Assembly (NCBI RefSeq): GCF_031457805.1
Contig: NZ_JAVDXI010000002.1
Coordinates: 248,001-312,000, forward strand
Source of the DNA: Caulobacter sp031457805
GTDB lineage: Bacteria; Pseudomonadota; Alphaproteobacteria; Caulobacterales; Caulobacteraceae
Length of the DNA stretch: 64,000 nt
Direction of reading: 5' to 3'
A program made the translations under genes and the position numbers. Shown here in pieces: positions 38,046 through 48,872 of the stretch; position 1 is the stretch's first letter, and every line of letters begins with the position of its first letter. The notes beneath the pieces are model-generated. The model was not told the DNA's origin, ran no database searches, and was given only the letters and a program-made list of their open reading frames with translations.

Positions 38046-39500
38046 TCACCCCAGCTGGAACTTCGGCGGCGGCAGGCTCAGTCTTGTGTCGGCCACGGCC
38101 TCGCCCCGGAAGAACCGAACCAGCAGCCCCTGCACGTCCGGATGGGCCTCGAAGACGTTGTGGCCGGCGTTTTCGACGGTCACCCGGGCCTTGCGCGTGA
38201 ACTGGGCCGCCACCTCGTCCTGCTCGGATACGGGCGTGCGGCCGTCCAGCGTGCCGGCGATCAGCAGGGCGGGATGGTCGATGCGGAACGACGCGCGGAA
38301 GGCCTCGCCCAGGTCGGCCTCCGGAACCACGCCCAGCAGCTGCGGCATCGGGAAGTTCAGCGCCTCGCCCAGCACGGCGGTCTTGGCCTCGCGTCGCACC
38401 AGGGCGAGGCGAGCGGGTGAGATCCCCGACGCCAGATCCGTGGCCTCGGGCATGCCGGCGATGCCGGGAATATTGGCGAACTCGCCCATGAACGGCGCCA
38501 GCACCTCGTAGCGGCCCGCGTCCAGCGCCAGATAGAGGCTCGGCAGCATGACCAGGGTCTGCGGATTGGCGATCAGGCCGCCGGTCATCAGCTGGATGGC
38601 GAAGCCGCCGATCTTCAGTTCGACCGGCGCGCCGTTCAGCGTGGCGGGCATCTTGACCGGCGCGGCCTCCATCTTGGCGTGCACCCGCCGCATCAGGGCC
38701 GGCAGGTCGGGGATCGCCGCGCGCACGGCGGGATCGGCGGCCAAGAGACCGTCGACATGTCGCAGAAGGGCGTCGACCGCCGCCGGACGCTTCACCGTCT
38801 GGTCCAGCCCCTCAAGGCTGGCCAGGGCCACGCGGCTGACCCGCGCGCCATGCCGCTTGAGCATGGTCAGCGCCAGGTGCGTGCCGTAGCTGATGCCCCA
38901 CAGAGAGACCTGCTCCGCCCCCAGGTGACGCCGCAGGTCGTCGATGTCGTCGGCGTTCTGTTCGGTGTTGTAGCCGCTCATGGCCACGCCGGCCTTGGTC
39001 CAGTCGGCCCAGGCGCTCTTGAAGTCTTCGCGGAAATAGGCGGTCAGGCCCGCCTGGGTGAAGTCCGGCAAGGGCCGGTTCGAGAGCGGCCGCTCGGGGA
39101 TGTGGTTGGACAGGCCCGTGCCGCGCTGCTCGAAGACGATGACGTCGGCCACTTCGCGCAGGGCCATGAAGATCGGAAAACGCGGGCCAGCGGCCGCTCG
39201 CGTCGCCACGCCGCCCGGTCCGCCGGACAGATAGACGATCGGCGGTCCAGGCTTGGCCGCGGTCGAGGCGAACCGCACATAGCTCAGCCGGATCTTGCGG
39301 GACTTGGGATCGCGGCGATCCTCCGGAACCTCGAAGAAGCCGCGCTCGGCGTCGGTGTCCTGGCCCTTCCAGCCCTTGAAGCGGAAGGGGCCGGCCTGTG
39401 GCGGCGGGGTCTGCGCGAGGCTCTGAGCGAGGGCCAGGCCAGGAAGGGCCAGGCCGGCGGCGGCGAGGAGGTTGCGGCGATTGAGAGGGGCATGGGTCAT
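38046..39500 (-). CDS. Exported alpha/beta hydrolase (proline-iminopeptidase/TAP-like)
   Basis: 484 aa with a signal sequence (MTHAPLNRRNLLAAAGLALPGLALAQ) of possible Tat type. The oxyanion motif SGGPGG is at 92-97, the nucleophile Ser204 in WGISYGTHLAL, and FEQRGTGLS is typical of the proline-iminopeptidase/tricorn-interacting group. The C-terminal acid and base are the Asp in AGTLDGRTPV and the His in ENAGHNVFEAH. Expected to cleave short peptides or esters in the periplasm. Divergent from a LytTR membrane regulator with a 111-bp gap. Confidence 0.87.
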   Translation of the reverse strand: MTHAPLNRRNLLAAAGLALPGLALAQSLAQTPPPQAGPFRFKGWKGQDTDAERGFFEVPEDRRDPKSRKIRLSYVRFASTAAKPGPPIVYLSGGPGGVATRAAAGPRFPIFMALREVADVIVFEQRGTGLSNHIPERPLSNRPLPDFTQAGLTAYFREDFKSAWADWTKAGVAMSGYNTEQNADDIDDLRRHLGAEQVSLWGISYGTHLALTMLKRHGARVSRVALASLEGLDQTVKRPAAVDALLRHVDGLLAADPAVRAAIPDLPALMRRVHAKMEAAPVKMPATLNGAPVELKIGGFAIQLMTGGLIANPQTLVMLPSLYLALDAGRYEVLAPFMGEFANIPGIAGMPEATDLASGISPARLALVRREAKTAVLGEALNFPMPQLLGVVPEADLGEAFRASFRIDHPALLIAGTLDGRTPVSEQDEVAAQFTRKARVTVENAGHNVFEAHPDVQGLLVRFFRGEAVADTRLSLPPPKFQLG

Positions 39501-39611
39501 GGCGACAGCTCAGTCGCTCCGCCCGCTGCTCGCCACGCCGTTTCGGTCAATGGCGGTCTGTCATCGGTGAACGGTGGCGCGCGTCGGCGAACGGCGCCCT
39601 AAGGTGACGGC

Positions 39612-41021
39612 ATGTGGCGCGTCCTGATCCTTATTGTCGTCATGAGCGGGCTTTCGACCCTAGCGCGGGCCGAAGACTTCGCCTGGGAGAGCTGTCATGG
39701 CGTGCCGGGTCCTGCGGGTCCGGCGTTGAGCGACTGCCGCCTGATCGGCGATTTCGTCGACCCACAAGGTCGTGAACTCTGGATCCGAACGACGATCGCA
39801 CCGCCCAGCGACACGCGGCCTCGCGCGCTCTATGTGGCGGGCGTCGCCTCGTCTGAGGCCTGGCTCAACGGCCGGCCGTTGGGCGCCAACGGGGTCCCCG
39901 GACCGTCCGCGCTGGACGAGGTCCCAGGGCGATACGAAGCGGCTTTTCCGATCCGCGAGATCGCCTGGCGTCCCGGCGACAACACCCTGGTCCTGCGCCT
40001 GTCGTCCTTCCACGGCGGGCTGCGCTTCGCCGGCCCGATGACCGCGATCACCGTCTTGCCGTCCCCCTATCCCCGGCGCACCGCGCTGCTGGCGGTGACC
40101 TTTTTGGCGGCAGGCGCGCTACTGGCGGCGGCGTTCGGCTTTGGCGTCATCCATGCCCTGAGACGGACGGGGTCCAGCCTGGTGCTGGCCGGCATGGCCG
40201 GGGTCGCGGCCCTTCAGGCGATCGTCGAGAGCCTGCGCACCTTGTTCAACTATCCCTATCCCCTGCACGCTTGGCGGATGAGCGCGATCTGGGCGCTGGC
40301 GGCCGCCTTTGCGATCCTGCTCGTGGTCTATGTCACCAGCCGGTTCATGCCCCGGGCGCGCGGCCTGATGGTCGGCCTGGCCTTGGGAGTGATCGGCGCC
40401 ACCGTCTTGCTGCCGGGCTTCGACTACAAGACAGCCTGGGCGCTGATGCTGGGCGTGGCGCTGGCGGTTCCCCCGGCCGTCGCGGGCGTGCGCCGAAAGG
40501 CTCCCGGCGCCTGGCCGACCCTGGCCTATCTAGCGCTGTTCCTCGTCGTGGCCCTGGGCTTCCCGCAATGGCTGGCCGATTTCTCCTATTTCCTGCTCGC
40601 CGCCAGCCTGATCCTGCCGCTGCTGATGGTCGAGGTGGTGCGCCTAGGCCGCGAGGACCGCAGCCGCGAGGCCGCCCTCACCGAGGCCGTCAGCCGCCCC
40701 GACCGCCTGACGATCGCCTCGGCGCGCGGGGTGGAGCTGGCGCCGATCCAGGACATCCTCGCCGTGGTGGGCGCCGACGACTATGTCGAGCTGCGGCTGG
40801 TCGGCGGCCGCAGCCTGCTGCACGCCGCGCGCCTGGACGCCCTGTCCAGCCAGCTGCCCGCGAATTTCATGCGCGTGCACCGGTCGGTGATCGCCAACCT
40901 GGCCCACGTGCAGCGGCTGGAGCGGGACGGCGATCGCTGGCGGCTGCACCTGAGCGAGGGCGCGCCCCTGCCCGTCAGCCGCGCGCGGCAGCCCGCCGTG
41001 CGCGAGGCGCTCCAGGTCTAG
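39612..41021 (+). CDS. Membrane LytTR-family transcriptional regulator
   Basis: 469 aa. A signal-like N-terminus (MWRVLILIVVMSGLSTLARA) precedes a periplasmic domain (about 25-150, with LWIRTTIAP and LNGRPLGANGVPG) reminiscent of 7TMR-DISM extracellular modules. Six or seven TM segments follow (about 155-345). The C-terminal LytTR DNA-binding domain (about 365-465) has IQDILAVVGADDYVELRL, FMRVHRSVIANLAHV and PVSRARQPAVREAL. A one-component membrane receptor that binds DNA directly. It is divergent from the exported hydrolase gene, a plausible target. Confidence 0.87.
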   Translation: MWRVLILIVVMSGLSTLARAEDFAWESCHGVPGPAGPALSDCRLIGDFVDPQGRELWIRTTIAPPSDTRPRALYVAGVASSEAWLNGRPLGANGVPGPSALDEVPGRYEAAFPIREIAWRPGDNTLVLRLSSFHGGLRFAGPMTAITVLPSPYPRRTALLAVTFLAAGALLAAAFGFGVIHALRRTGSSLVLAGMAGVAALQAIVESLRTLFNYPYPLHAWRMSAIWALAAAFAILLVVYVTSRFMPRARGLMVGLALGVIGATVLLPGFDYKTAWALMLGVALAVPPAVAGVRRKAPGAWPTLAYLALFLVVALGFPQWLADFSYFLLAASLILPLLMVEVVRLGREDRSREAALTEAVSRPDRLTIASARGVELAPIQDILAVVGADDYVELRLVGGRSLLHAARLDALSSQLPANFMRVHRSVIANLAHVQRLERDGDRWRLHLSEGAPLPVSRARQPAVREALQV

Positions 41022-41032
41022 AACTGGCGATC

Positions 41033-42637
41033 TTACGCCCGTTCCTTGGTCCGCTCGAACCGCACCTTCGGATACTTGTCGGCGACGTAGCCGATCTCCC
41101 AGGCGCTCTTGCCCAGGAAGACCGGCGCCTCGTCGATGTCCTGGCCCATGGCCGACTTGTGCTTGTCGACGAAGTCCTCGACGGCGGCGCGTTCGCCGAC
41201 CAGCCAGCGGGCCTCGGCGAACGGGCTGTTCTCGAAGATCACGTCCAGCTGGTACTCGTTGGACAGGCGGTCGGCCATGACCTCGAACTGCAGCTGGCCG
41301 ACGGCCCCGACGATGAAGTCGCTGCCGATCATCGGACGGAACAGCTGGGTGACACCCTCTTCGGCCAGGCCTTCCAGCGCCTTCTTCAGGTGCTTGGCCT
41401 TCAGCGGATCCTTGACCCGCACGCGGCGCAGGATTTCCGGGGCGAAGTTGGGCAGGCCGGCGAAGCGCAGGGTCCCGCTTTCGGACAGGCTGTCGCCCAC
41501 CCGCAGCACGCCGTGGTTCGGAATGCCGATCACGTCGCCGGCGAAGGCGTCCTCGGCCAGTTCGCGGTCGGAAGCGAAGAACATGATCGGCGCGTTGACG
41601 CTCATCGCCTTGCCGGTGTTCTGGGCCTTCAGCTTCATGCCGCGCGTGAAGCGGCCGCTGGTCAGGCGCAGCATGGCGATGCGGTCGCGGTGGTTGGGGT
41701 CCATGTTCGCCTGGACCTTGAAGACGAAGCCAGAGACTTCCTTGTCGCCGGGCTCGACGCTGGTGGGCTCACCATTCTTTTCGGCCTTCATGGCCTTTGG
41801 CGACGGAGCGTAGGCGCCGATGCCGGCCAAGAGCTCCTTGACGCCGAAGTGGCGCAAGGCCGAGCCGAAGAACACCGGCGTCATGTGGCCTTCCAGGAAC
41901 GACTGGACCTCGAACGCCGGATAGCCGCCGCCGACCAGCTCGGCCTGCTCTTCCAGCTCGGCCTTCTCGGCGTCTTCCAGGAACTGGTTGATCGAATTGC
42001 CGTCAAAGGCGACCGGCTCGGGGTGGCCCTCGTCGTCGCCCGAACCGCCGGTGCGCTTGGCGTAGGGGATGAAGATCCCCTCGCGCATGTCCAGCATGCC
42101 CTTGAAGCGACCGCCCGAGCCCGCCGGCCAATAGAGCGGCGCGGGATCCAGCGCCAGCTTGGAGGCGATCTCGTCCAGCAGCTCGATCGGGTCCTGGGCC
42201 TCGCGGTCCATCTTGTTGATGAAGGTGATGATCGGGATGTCGCGCAGGCGGCACACCTCGAACAGCTTCAGGGTCTGGGGCTCGATGCCCTTGGCGGCGT
42301 CCAGCACCATGATCGCCGCGTCGGCGGCGGTCAGGGTGCGATAGGTGTCTTCCGAGAAATCCTCGTGGCCCGGCGTGTCCAGGAGGTTGAACATCTTGCC
42401 GTCGTGATCGAACGTCATCACCGAGGCGCTGACCGAGATCCCGCGCTCGCGCTCGATCTTCATCCAGTCCGACCGGGTGCGACGGTTCTCGCCGCGCGCG
42501 CGCACGGCGCCGGCGGCCCGGATCGCCCCGCCGGCCAGCAGGATGTTCTCCGTCAGGGTCGTCTTGCCGGCGTCAGGGTGGCTGATGATGGCGAAGGTGC
42601 GCCGACGGGCGGCTTCAGCGGCGGGTGCAGTGCTCAT
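41033..42637 (-). CDS. prfC: Peptide chain release factor 3
   Basis: GTPase that recycles RF1/RF2 from the ribosome. 534 aa from MSTAPAAEAARRRTFAIISHPDAG; 25 upstream in-frame codons are not used. G1 SHPDAGKTT, G3 DTPGHEDFSE and G4 NKMDREA are visible, with the switch region RGISVSASVMTF. The RF3-specific C-terminus includes AVGQLQFEVMADRLSNEYQLDV. It is convergent with the LytTR gene (11-bp gap) and is followed on the same strand, 10 bp upstream of its start, by an exported protein gene's stop. Confidence 0.95.
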   Translation of the reverse strand: MSTAPAAEAARRRTFAIISHPDAGKTTLTENILLAGGAIRAAGAVRARGENRRTRSDWMKIERERGISVSASVMTFDHDGKMFNLLDTPGHEDFSEDTYRTLTAADAAIMVLDAAKGIEPQTLKLFEVCRLRDIPIITFINKMDREAQDPIELLDEIASKLALDPAPLYWPAGSGGRFKGMLDMREGIFIPYAKRTGGSGDDEGHPEPVAFDGNSINQFLEDAEKAELEEQAELVGGGYPAFEVQSFLEGHMTPVFFGSALRHFGVKELLAGIGAYAPSPKAMKAEKNGEPTSVEPGDKEVSGFVFKVQANMDPNHRDRIAMLRLTSGRFTRGMKLKAQNTGKAMSVNAPIMFFASDRELAEDAFAGDVIGIPNHGVLRVGDSLSESGTLRFAGLPNFAPEILRRVRVKDPLKAKHLKKALEGLAEEGVTQLFRPMIGSDFIVGAVGQLQFEVMADRLSNEYQLDVIFENSPFAEARWLVGERAAVEDFVDKHKSAMGQDIDEAPVFLGKSAWEIGYVADKYPKVRFERTKERA

Positions 42638-42647
42638 GGGCGGGGAC

Positions 42648-44180
42648 CTACCCGTCCGAAGCGTCCTTGTCACCTGCGCCGGACGACGCGGTCGGCTTGC
42701 GGCGTGCGACAATCTGATCGAATTGCCGGCGCCAGGCCTGGACCTGCTCGGGTGGCGCGTGCGGATCGTTGATCAAGGGCTGCAAAAGGACGGCGGCCTC
42801 CTCGAAGCGATCACGCCTAACCAGGCCGTCCACCGCGCCCATCCGGAACGCCGAGACCTGCGGGGCGATGGCCTGCGCCTTGAGCAGAATATTGAGGATG
42901 TTGTCGCTGGGATACGACGGCTCGCCGCGACGCGTCAGGGCGTAGTCGTAGAGCACCAGCGGGTTGTCAGGATCGAGCTTGAAGGCGGCCGCCAGATGGT
43001 CGCGCGCTTCATCCAGCCAGCGCTTGGCGGCGGCGGGCTCGGCCCTGGCCTGCAGCATGCAGGACCAGCCCAGCATCTGCAGCGCCTCGACGTCGGTGGG
43101 ATCGGCGGCGATCCGTCCGCGCAACAGCGCCTGGGCCTTGGACCGGTCGCCAAAATCATTCTCGGCGCGCGCCAGGGTCAACGCGGCGAGGCGATCACCG
43201 GGAAAGCGCCCCGCGCGCTCCCGGATGAGCGCCAGAAGCGCGGGGCGCTCGGACGTCGGCACGCCCATCTTCAGCCGCTGGTTTTCCAGGATCAGGGCGT
43301 CGGCCGCCGCCGACAGGCGCGTGACCTTCAGATCGTGCGTCGCGACGTTGGCGGGACGCGGCAGGCACCGCCCCGGCAAGGCCTGCATGTAGCGTTTGAG
43401 CACGCGCTCCAGCTCAGTCAGGGGCACGCCGACCGCTTCGGCCATCAACGCGACGGGGTCCCCGCCCGCAGCCACAGCGCTGGCGTAGCGGGCCAGCCGC
43501 GTCTGACGCGTCGGGTCCGACATCATGTAGTGCGTAAGCAGCCAAGCCTGGCTGTAGAAGGCGGTGATGTCCTCCTGCTTACCTGTAAGGGCGCGGCGGC
43601 CCAGAATCTCCTGGAAGGGCGACCAGATCGCGCCGCGCAGCCATGCGATCCGAAAGCTTGTCACGCCCACCTCGACCGCATCGGACGTGAAGCGGGTCGG
43701 TGCGAAGTACTCCGCATAGCCCTCGACCAGCCAGGCCGGATAGGCTGCCGGCGCGTTTCGCAGCATGAAGTGGTGGGTGTACTCGTGGAACAGCACCTGG
43801 CGACCGCGATCCTCGCCGCCGTCTATGCTCAGAAGCGCGAACACCTCGCCCACGCCCGCGCTGTAGAAACCTGTCACGCGCGGTCCATTGGGACGCATCC
43901 GCCGGACGTCCGAGCCGCTAGGCGTGATGTAGAGCGAGAGGGGCCGCGCGGGCGCCTGACCGCTCACATCATGCAAGGTGCGCAGCAGCTGATCGAAGTC
44001 CTCGACCTCACGCGCCAGACGCAGCAGCGTCTTGGCGTCGACCCGGCCGTGGATATCAAAGGACGGTGTGGTGACTCGCAGCCAGGAGCCGCCGGGCTGA
44101 GCCCAGGTTGATTGAGCCCCAGCAAGCAGCGGCGCTGCGACGCCCAGGAAAACACCTCGCCGCGACACCCCTGCAAACAT
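42648..44180 (-). CDS. Exported HExxH metalloprotease-like protein with TPR-like C-terminus
   Basis: 510 aa from the ATG at 44178-44180. A signal (MFAGVSRRGVFLGVAAPLLAGAQSTWAQ) leads into a peptidase-MA-like domain. HEYTHHF at 132-138 and Glu153 in WLVEGYAEYF form a gluzincin-type zinc site (HExxH + E). The last 230 residues are alpha-helical repeats (ALQMLGWSCMLQARAEPAAAKRW and ARDHLAAAFKLDPDNPLVLYDYALT). The family resembles DUF1570. Periplasmic; its substrate is unknown. It ends 10 bp before prfC and lies 78 bp downstream of a TonB-dependent receptor gene on the same strand. Confidence 0.83.
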   Translation of the reverse strand: MFAGVSRRGVFLGVAAPLLAGAQSTWAQPGGSWLRVTTPSFDIHGRVDAKTLLRLAREVEDFDQLLRTLHDVSGQAPARPLSLYITPSGSDVRRMRPNGPRVTGFYSAGVGEVFALLSIDGGEDRGRQVLFHEYTHHFMLRNAPAAYPAWLVEGYAEYFAPTRFTSDAVEVGVTSFRIAWLRGAIWSPFQEILGRRALTGKQEDITAFYSQAWLLTHYMMSDPTRQTRLARYASAVAAGGDPVALMAEAVGVPLTELERVLKRYMQALPGRCLPRPANVATHDLKVTRLSAAADALILENQRLKMGVPTSERPALLALIRERAGRFPGDRLAALTLARAENDFGDRSKAQALLRGRIAADPTDVEALQMLGWSCMLQARAEPAAAKRWLDEARDHLAAAFKLDPDNPLVLYDYALTRRGEPSYPSDNILNILLKAQAIAPQVSAFRMGAVDGLVRRDRFEEAAVLLQPLINDPHAPPEQVQAWRRQFDQIVARRKPTASSGAGDKDASDG

Positions 44181-44258
44181 GACGCACTCTCTTGCTCGAC
44201 CCCGGGCGCGATCTGACACGATCGCGCCCGAGCGCACAACCTTTGCGGTCGCGGCAGC

Positions 44259-46649
<2,391 letters not shown>

Positions 46650-46916
46650 GACGAATCCTTGGTGTTAGGTTCGCCGGGGTTAGCGACCGCCCTTGTCAGT
46701 GCGGCGACGCATCGATGTTGGTTCCATGAAACGCCTGGGCCGAACGCTGGCAAACGGGGCGTGGCGAGCGCGACCGCGCCGAAATGCCCCCCAGGAAGCC
46801 GACCCATGCGCGCGGCGCGGCAAAATGGCCCTATTCGAACAGTGGGTTTGGAGTCATGCTCACGCTCATCGCACCGGCAGGCGTCAGATCGCCGGGCGTA
46901 TGGAGGAAATCGAAAG

Positions 46917-47048
46917 ATGGCCCTGCTCGACCATCATCGTGTCTCGCCTCGCCAGCACCCGGTTGGCAGCGCGTTGTGCCTCAGCCTCACGATCGCCGGT
47001 TTGGCGGCGGCGGCGGTGGTGCTGAGTTGGATGATGACCTTCGTCTAG
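46917..47048 (+). CDS. 43-aa single-TM small protein
   Basis: Begins at the ATG at 46917 with tggaggaaat 8 nt upstream, a strong RBS. MALLDHHRVSPRQHPVGSA is followed by one hydrophobic helix (LCLSLTIAGLAAAAVVLSWMM). No homology can be claimed. The gap from 46650 otherwise holds no supported gene. Too short for ordinary gene callers. Confidence 0.5.
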   Translation: MALLDHHRVSPRQHPVGSALCLSLTIAGLAAAAVVLSWMMTFV

Positions 47049-47062
47049 CGGTCTATGGGGCG

Positions 47063-47431
47063 TTAAGCGGCCAGACGACGCCAGACCTGGCGATCGGCTT
47101 CGACGTTGGTGAGCGCGCCGCTGTTTTGCCGCTCCAGCAGGGTCGCCATCACTTCGACCCCGAGTTGAACATAGCGCACCTGCACGTCGGCGACGCGGCA
47201 ACCGCGGCCCGGCGCAATGAATAACGCCGCATTGATCTCCGGAGCCTTGCAAACGATCAGGGCGGCTAGGCGCTCAGCGCGTTCACGATCCTTGTGGTGC
47301 AACAGGGGCTCTTCCGAGAACAGCTCCTTGCCCAATTCGCCCACATAGCTCAGCGAGAGCTTGGCGAAGCGGTCGCGCGTCACCGGCGGCGTCAGTTCCG
47401 CCGGGTCGAAGCTCAGGACCACATCGTTCAT
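47063..47431 (-). CDS. Unknown small protein
   Basis: 122 aa from MNDVVLSFDPAELTPPVTRD; an ATG four codons earlier (47441-47443) is an alternative and neither has a clear RBS. Soluble and mainly helical, with AKLSLSYVGELGKELFSEEP and ERAERLAALIVCKAPEINAALFIAP. Two cysteines are present (KAPE block and GRGCRV). I do not recognise a family. It is convergent with the 43-aa gene (14-bp gap). Confidence 0.6.
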   Translation of the reverse strand: MNDVVLSFDPAELTPPVTRDRFAKLSLSYVGELGKELFSEEPLLHHKDRERAERLAALIVCKAPEINAALFIAPGRGCRVADVQVRYVQLGVEVMATLLERQNSGALTNVEADRQVWRRLAA

Positions 47432-47570
47432 GAGGAAAAGCATGGCGGGTACGCGAGACCATCTGGGGAGACGAAGAACGCCTTCACCCTAGCCGACGCA
47501 CGCTTTCGCTCCGGTTTAGGAGCAGGGTTAACGCAGCGGCGCGATCACCCGTCCACAGCCGAACGCCGGT

Positions 47571-47900
47571 TCAGATCTCCACCGGTTCGGTCAGAAAGTG
47601 ACGCCCGTCGCGATCCTCGATCTCGACCACCCAGATATCGGGATCGATGCGCGCGGCGCGCTCGGCATAGGCGTCGAGATCCGGCTCGAAGGTCGAGCGA
47701 ACGGGCTGCATCCAGAAGCGCTCGCCGTCCCCGCGCGTGGCTTCACTGAAAAGGCGCGCGGTCCCTTCGCGGCGGTCGACCACCTTGACCAGCACCGCCC
47801 CGGCGCGCGCGTCGCCCTTGCGTCCGACCGTAGCGAAGGCCCCGCCCAGTTCCGCGCGGCGGATCAGCGCCGCGACCCAGATATCCGTCGAAAGAAGCAT
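47571..47900 (-). CDS. DUF1491 family protein
   Basis: 109 aa matching the DUF1491 pattern: a start with LSTDIWVAALIRRAELGGAFATVGRKGDARAGAVLVKV, then GERFWMQPVR and a conserved acidic end RIDPDIWVVEIEDRDGRHFL. Alphaproteobacterial family without known function. It is followed on the same strand, 139 bp on, by the unknown protein at 47063. Confidence 0.82.
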   Translation of the reverse strand: MLLSTDIWVAALIRRAELGGAFATVGRKGDARAGAVLVKVVDRREGTARLFSEATRGDGERFWMQPVRSTFEPDLDAYAERAARIDPDIWVVEIEDRDGRHFLTEPVEI

Positions 47901-48016
47901 CGCTAACCGAACCGCAACCCGGGCGCGTCTAGAACCCGTCCTTCAAGTTTCGTCACTCCCATAGGCCAATGACGTTCGCAGAGCACCACAAAGGTCACGC
48001 CCGAGGGGGAATCGCC

Positions 48017-48859
48017 ATGGCGATCAGCGTGGCGGCGTGGATCCTGCCGGGCGGCGTCCTGGCGGCCAATGCGGGCGATCAGCTTTATGAGCGGACGCTG
48101 ATGACGGCCGCCGACGGCCGCTGCCGACTGTTCCCGCCCACCATTTCCTCCGCGCTCGACGCCGCCCGCGCCCAGGCGCGGGGGGCGACGTTGCGCTCGG
48201 GCGCCACCGAGCTGCAGGTCGCCGCGCTTGAACAGCGCGCCCGGGCCAAGGCCAACAGCGCGGCCTGCGACTCCAAGGACCTCACCGTGGCCGCCGCCCG
48301 GGTGAAGAAGGCTTTCGAGGGCTACTCCCAGCTGCTGAGCATGACCTATCCGGGCGATGTCTCGTCCTGGAAGGCGGAGCGTTCGGTGTCGGCCACCATT
48401 CCGGTCTGGCGCCTGTCGCAGCCCTCGAGCTTCGGCTCCGACCGCCTGATGTTCGGGCTGGCGGGCCGCGCCAAAGCCGTCCTGGCCGTCTCCACCTTCG
48501 AGAACGGCCAACGCCCCTATGTGGCGCGGATCATCCTGCGCGACACCAAGCGCACGCTCGGGCCCTATCTCGATGCGCGGTCTGGCAGGAACCTTTCGGG
48601 CAAGATCCCGCCCCGCAACGCCAGCTTGGTCTTCACGGCCGAGCGCCGCGAGGAGGCCCCAGTCACCCTGCTGCCCAACGGGGCCAAGACCGGCCTGGCG
48701 TTCCGGTTCCCAGACGCCGTCGCGGAGGCGATGTCGCAGCTTGATCCGCGCGAGGCCGTCACGGTGGAGTTCGCCTTCGCTGGTCGTGGCGAGGAAACCA
48801 CCCGTAAGGCCTATATCGAGGTGGGAGACTTCGCCGCCGGCCGCGCGTTCCTGCGATAA
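48017..48859 (+). CDS. Exported protein of unknown function
   Basis: 280 aa from the ATG at 48017, chosen because of a strong RBS (gaggggga) 6 nt upstream. An in-frame ATG at 47969 would add 16 residues including two basic ones, giving a more usual signal peptide. The hydrophobic AISVAAWILPGGVLAANA stretch suggests export either way. The mature part has two cysteines (about 36 and 81) and an all-beta C-terminal half (VWRLSQPSSFGSDRLMFGLAG and VTVEFAFAGRGEETTRKAYIEV). No family recognised. Convergent with the DivJ-type gene, 13 bp apart. Confidence 0.65.
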   Translation: MAISVAAWILPGGVLAANAGDQLYERTLMTAADGRCRLFPPTISSALDAARAQARGATLRSGATELQVAALEQRARAKANSAACDSKDLTVAAARVKKAFEGYSQLLSMTYPGDVSSWKAERSVSATIPVWRLSQPSSFGSDRLMFGLAGRAKAVLAVSTFENGQRPYVARIILRDTKRTLGPYLDARSGRNLSGKIPPRNASLVFTAERREEAPVTLLPNGAKTGLAFRFPDAVAEAMSQLDPREAVTVEFAFAGRGEETTRKAYIEVGDFAAGRAFLR

Positions 48860-48872
48860 GGCCGAAGGGACC

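Noticed and set aside
40271..42772. 833-codon open frame on the plus strand
   Set aside because: Overlaps the LytTR gene in another frame and is antisense to prfC; a shadow frame.
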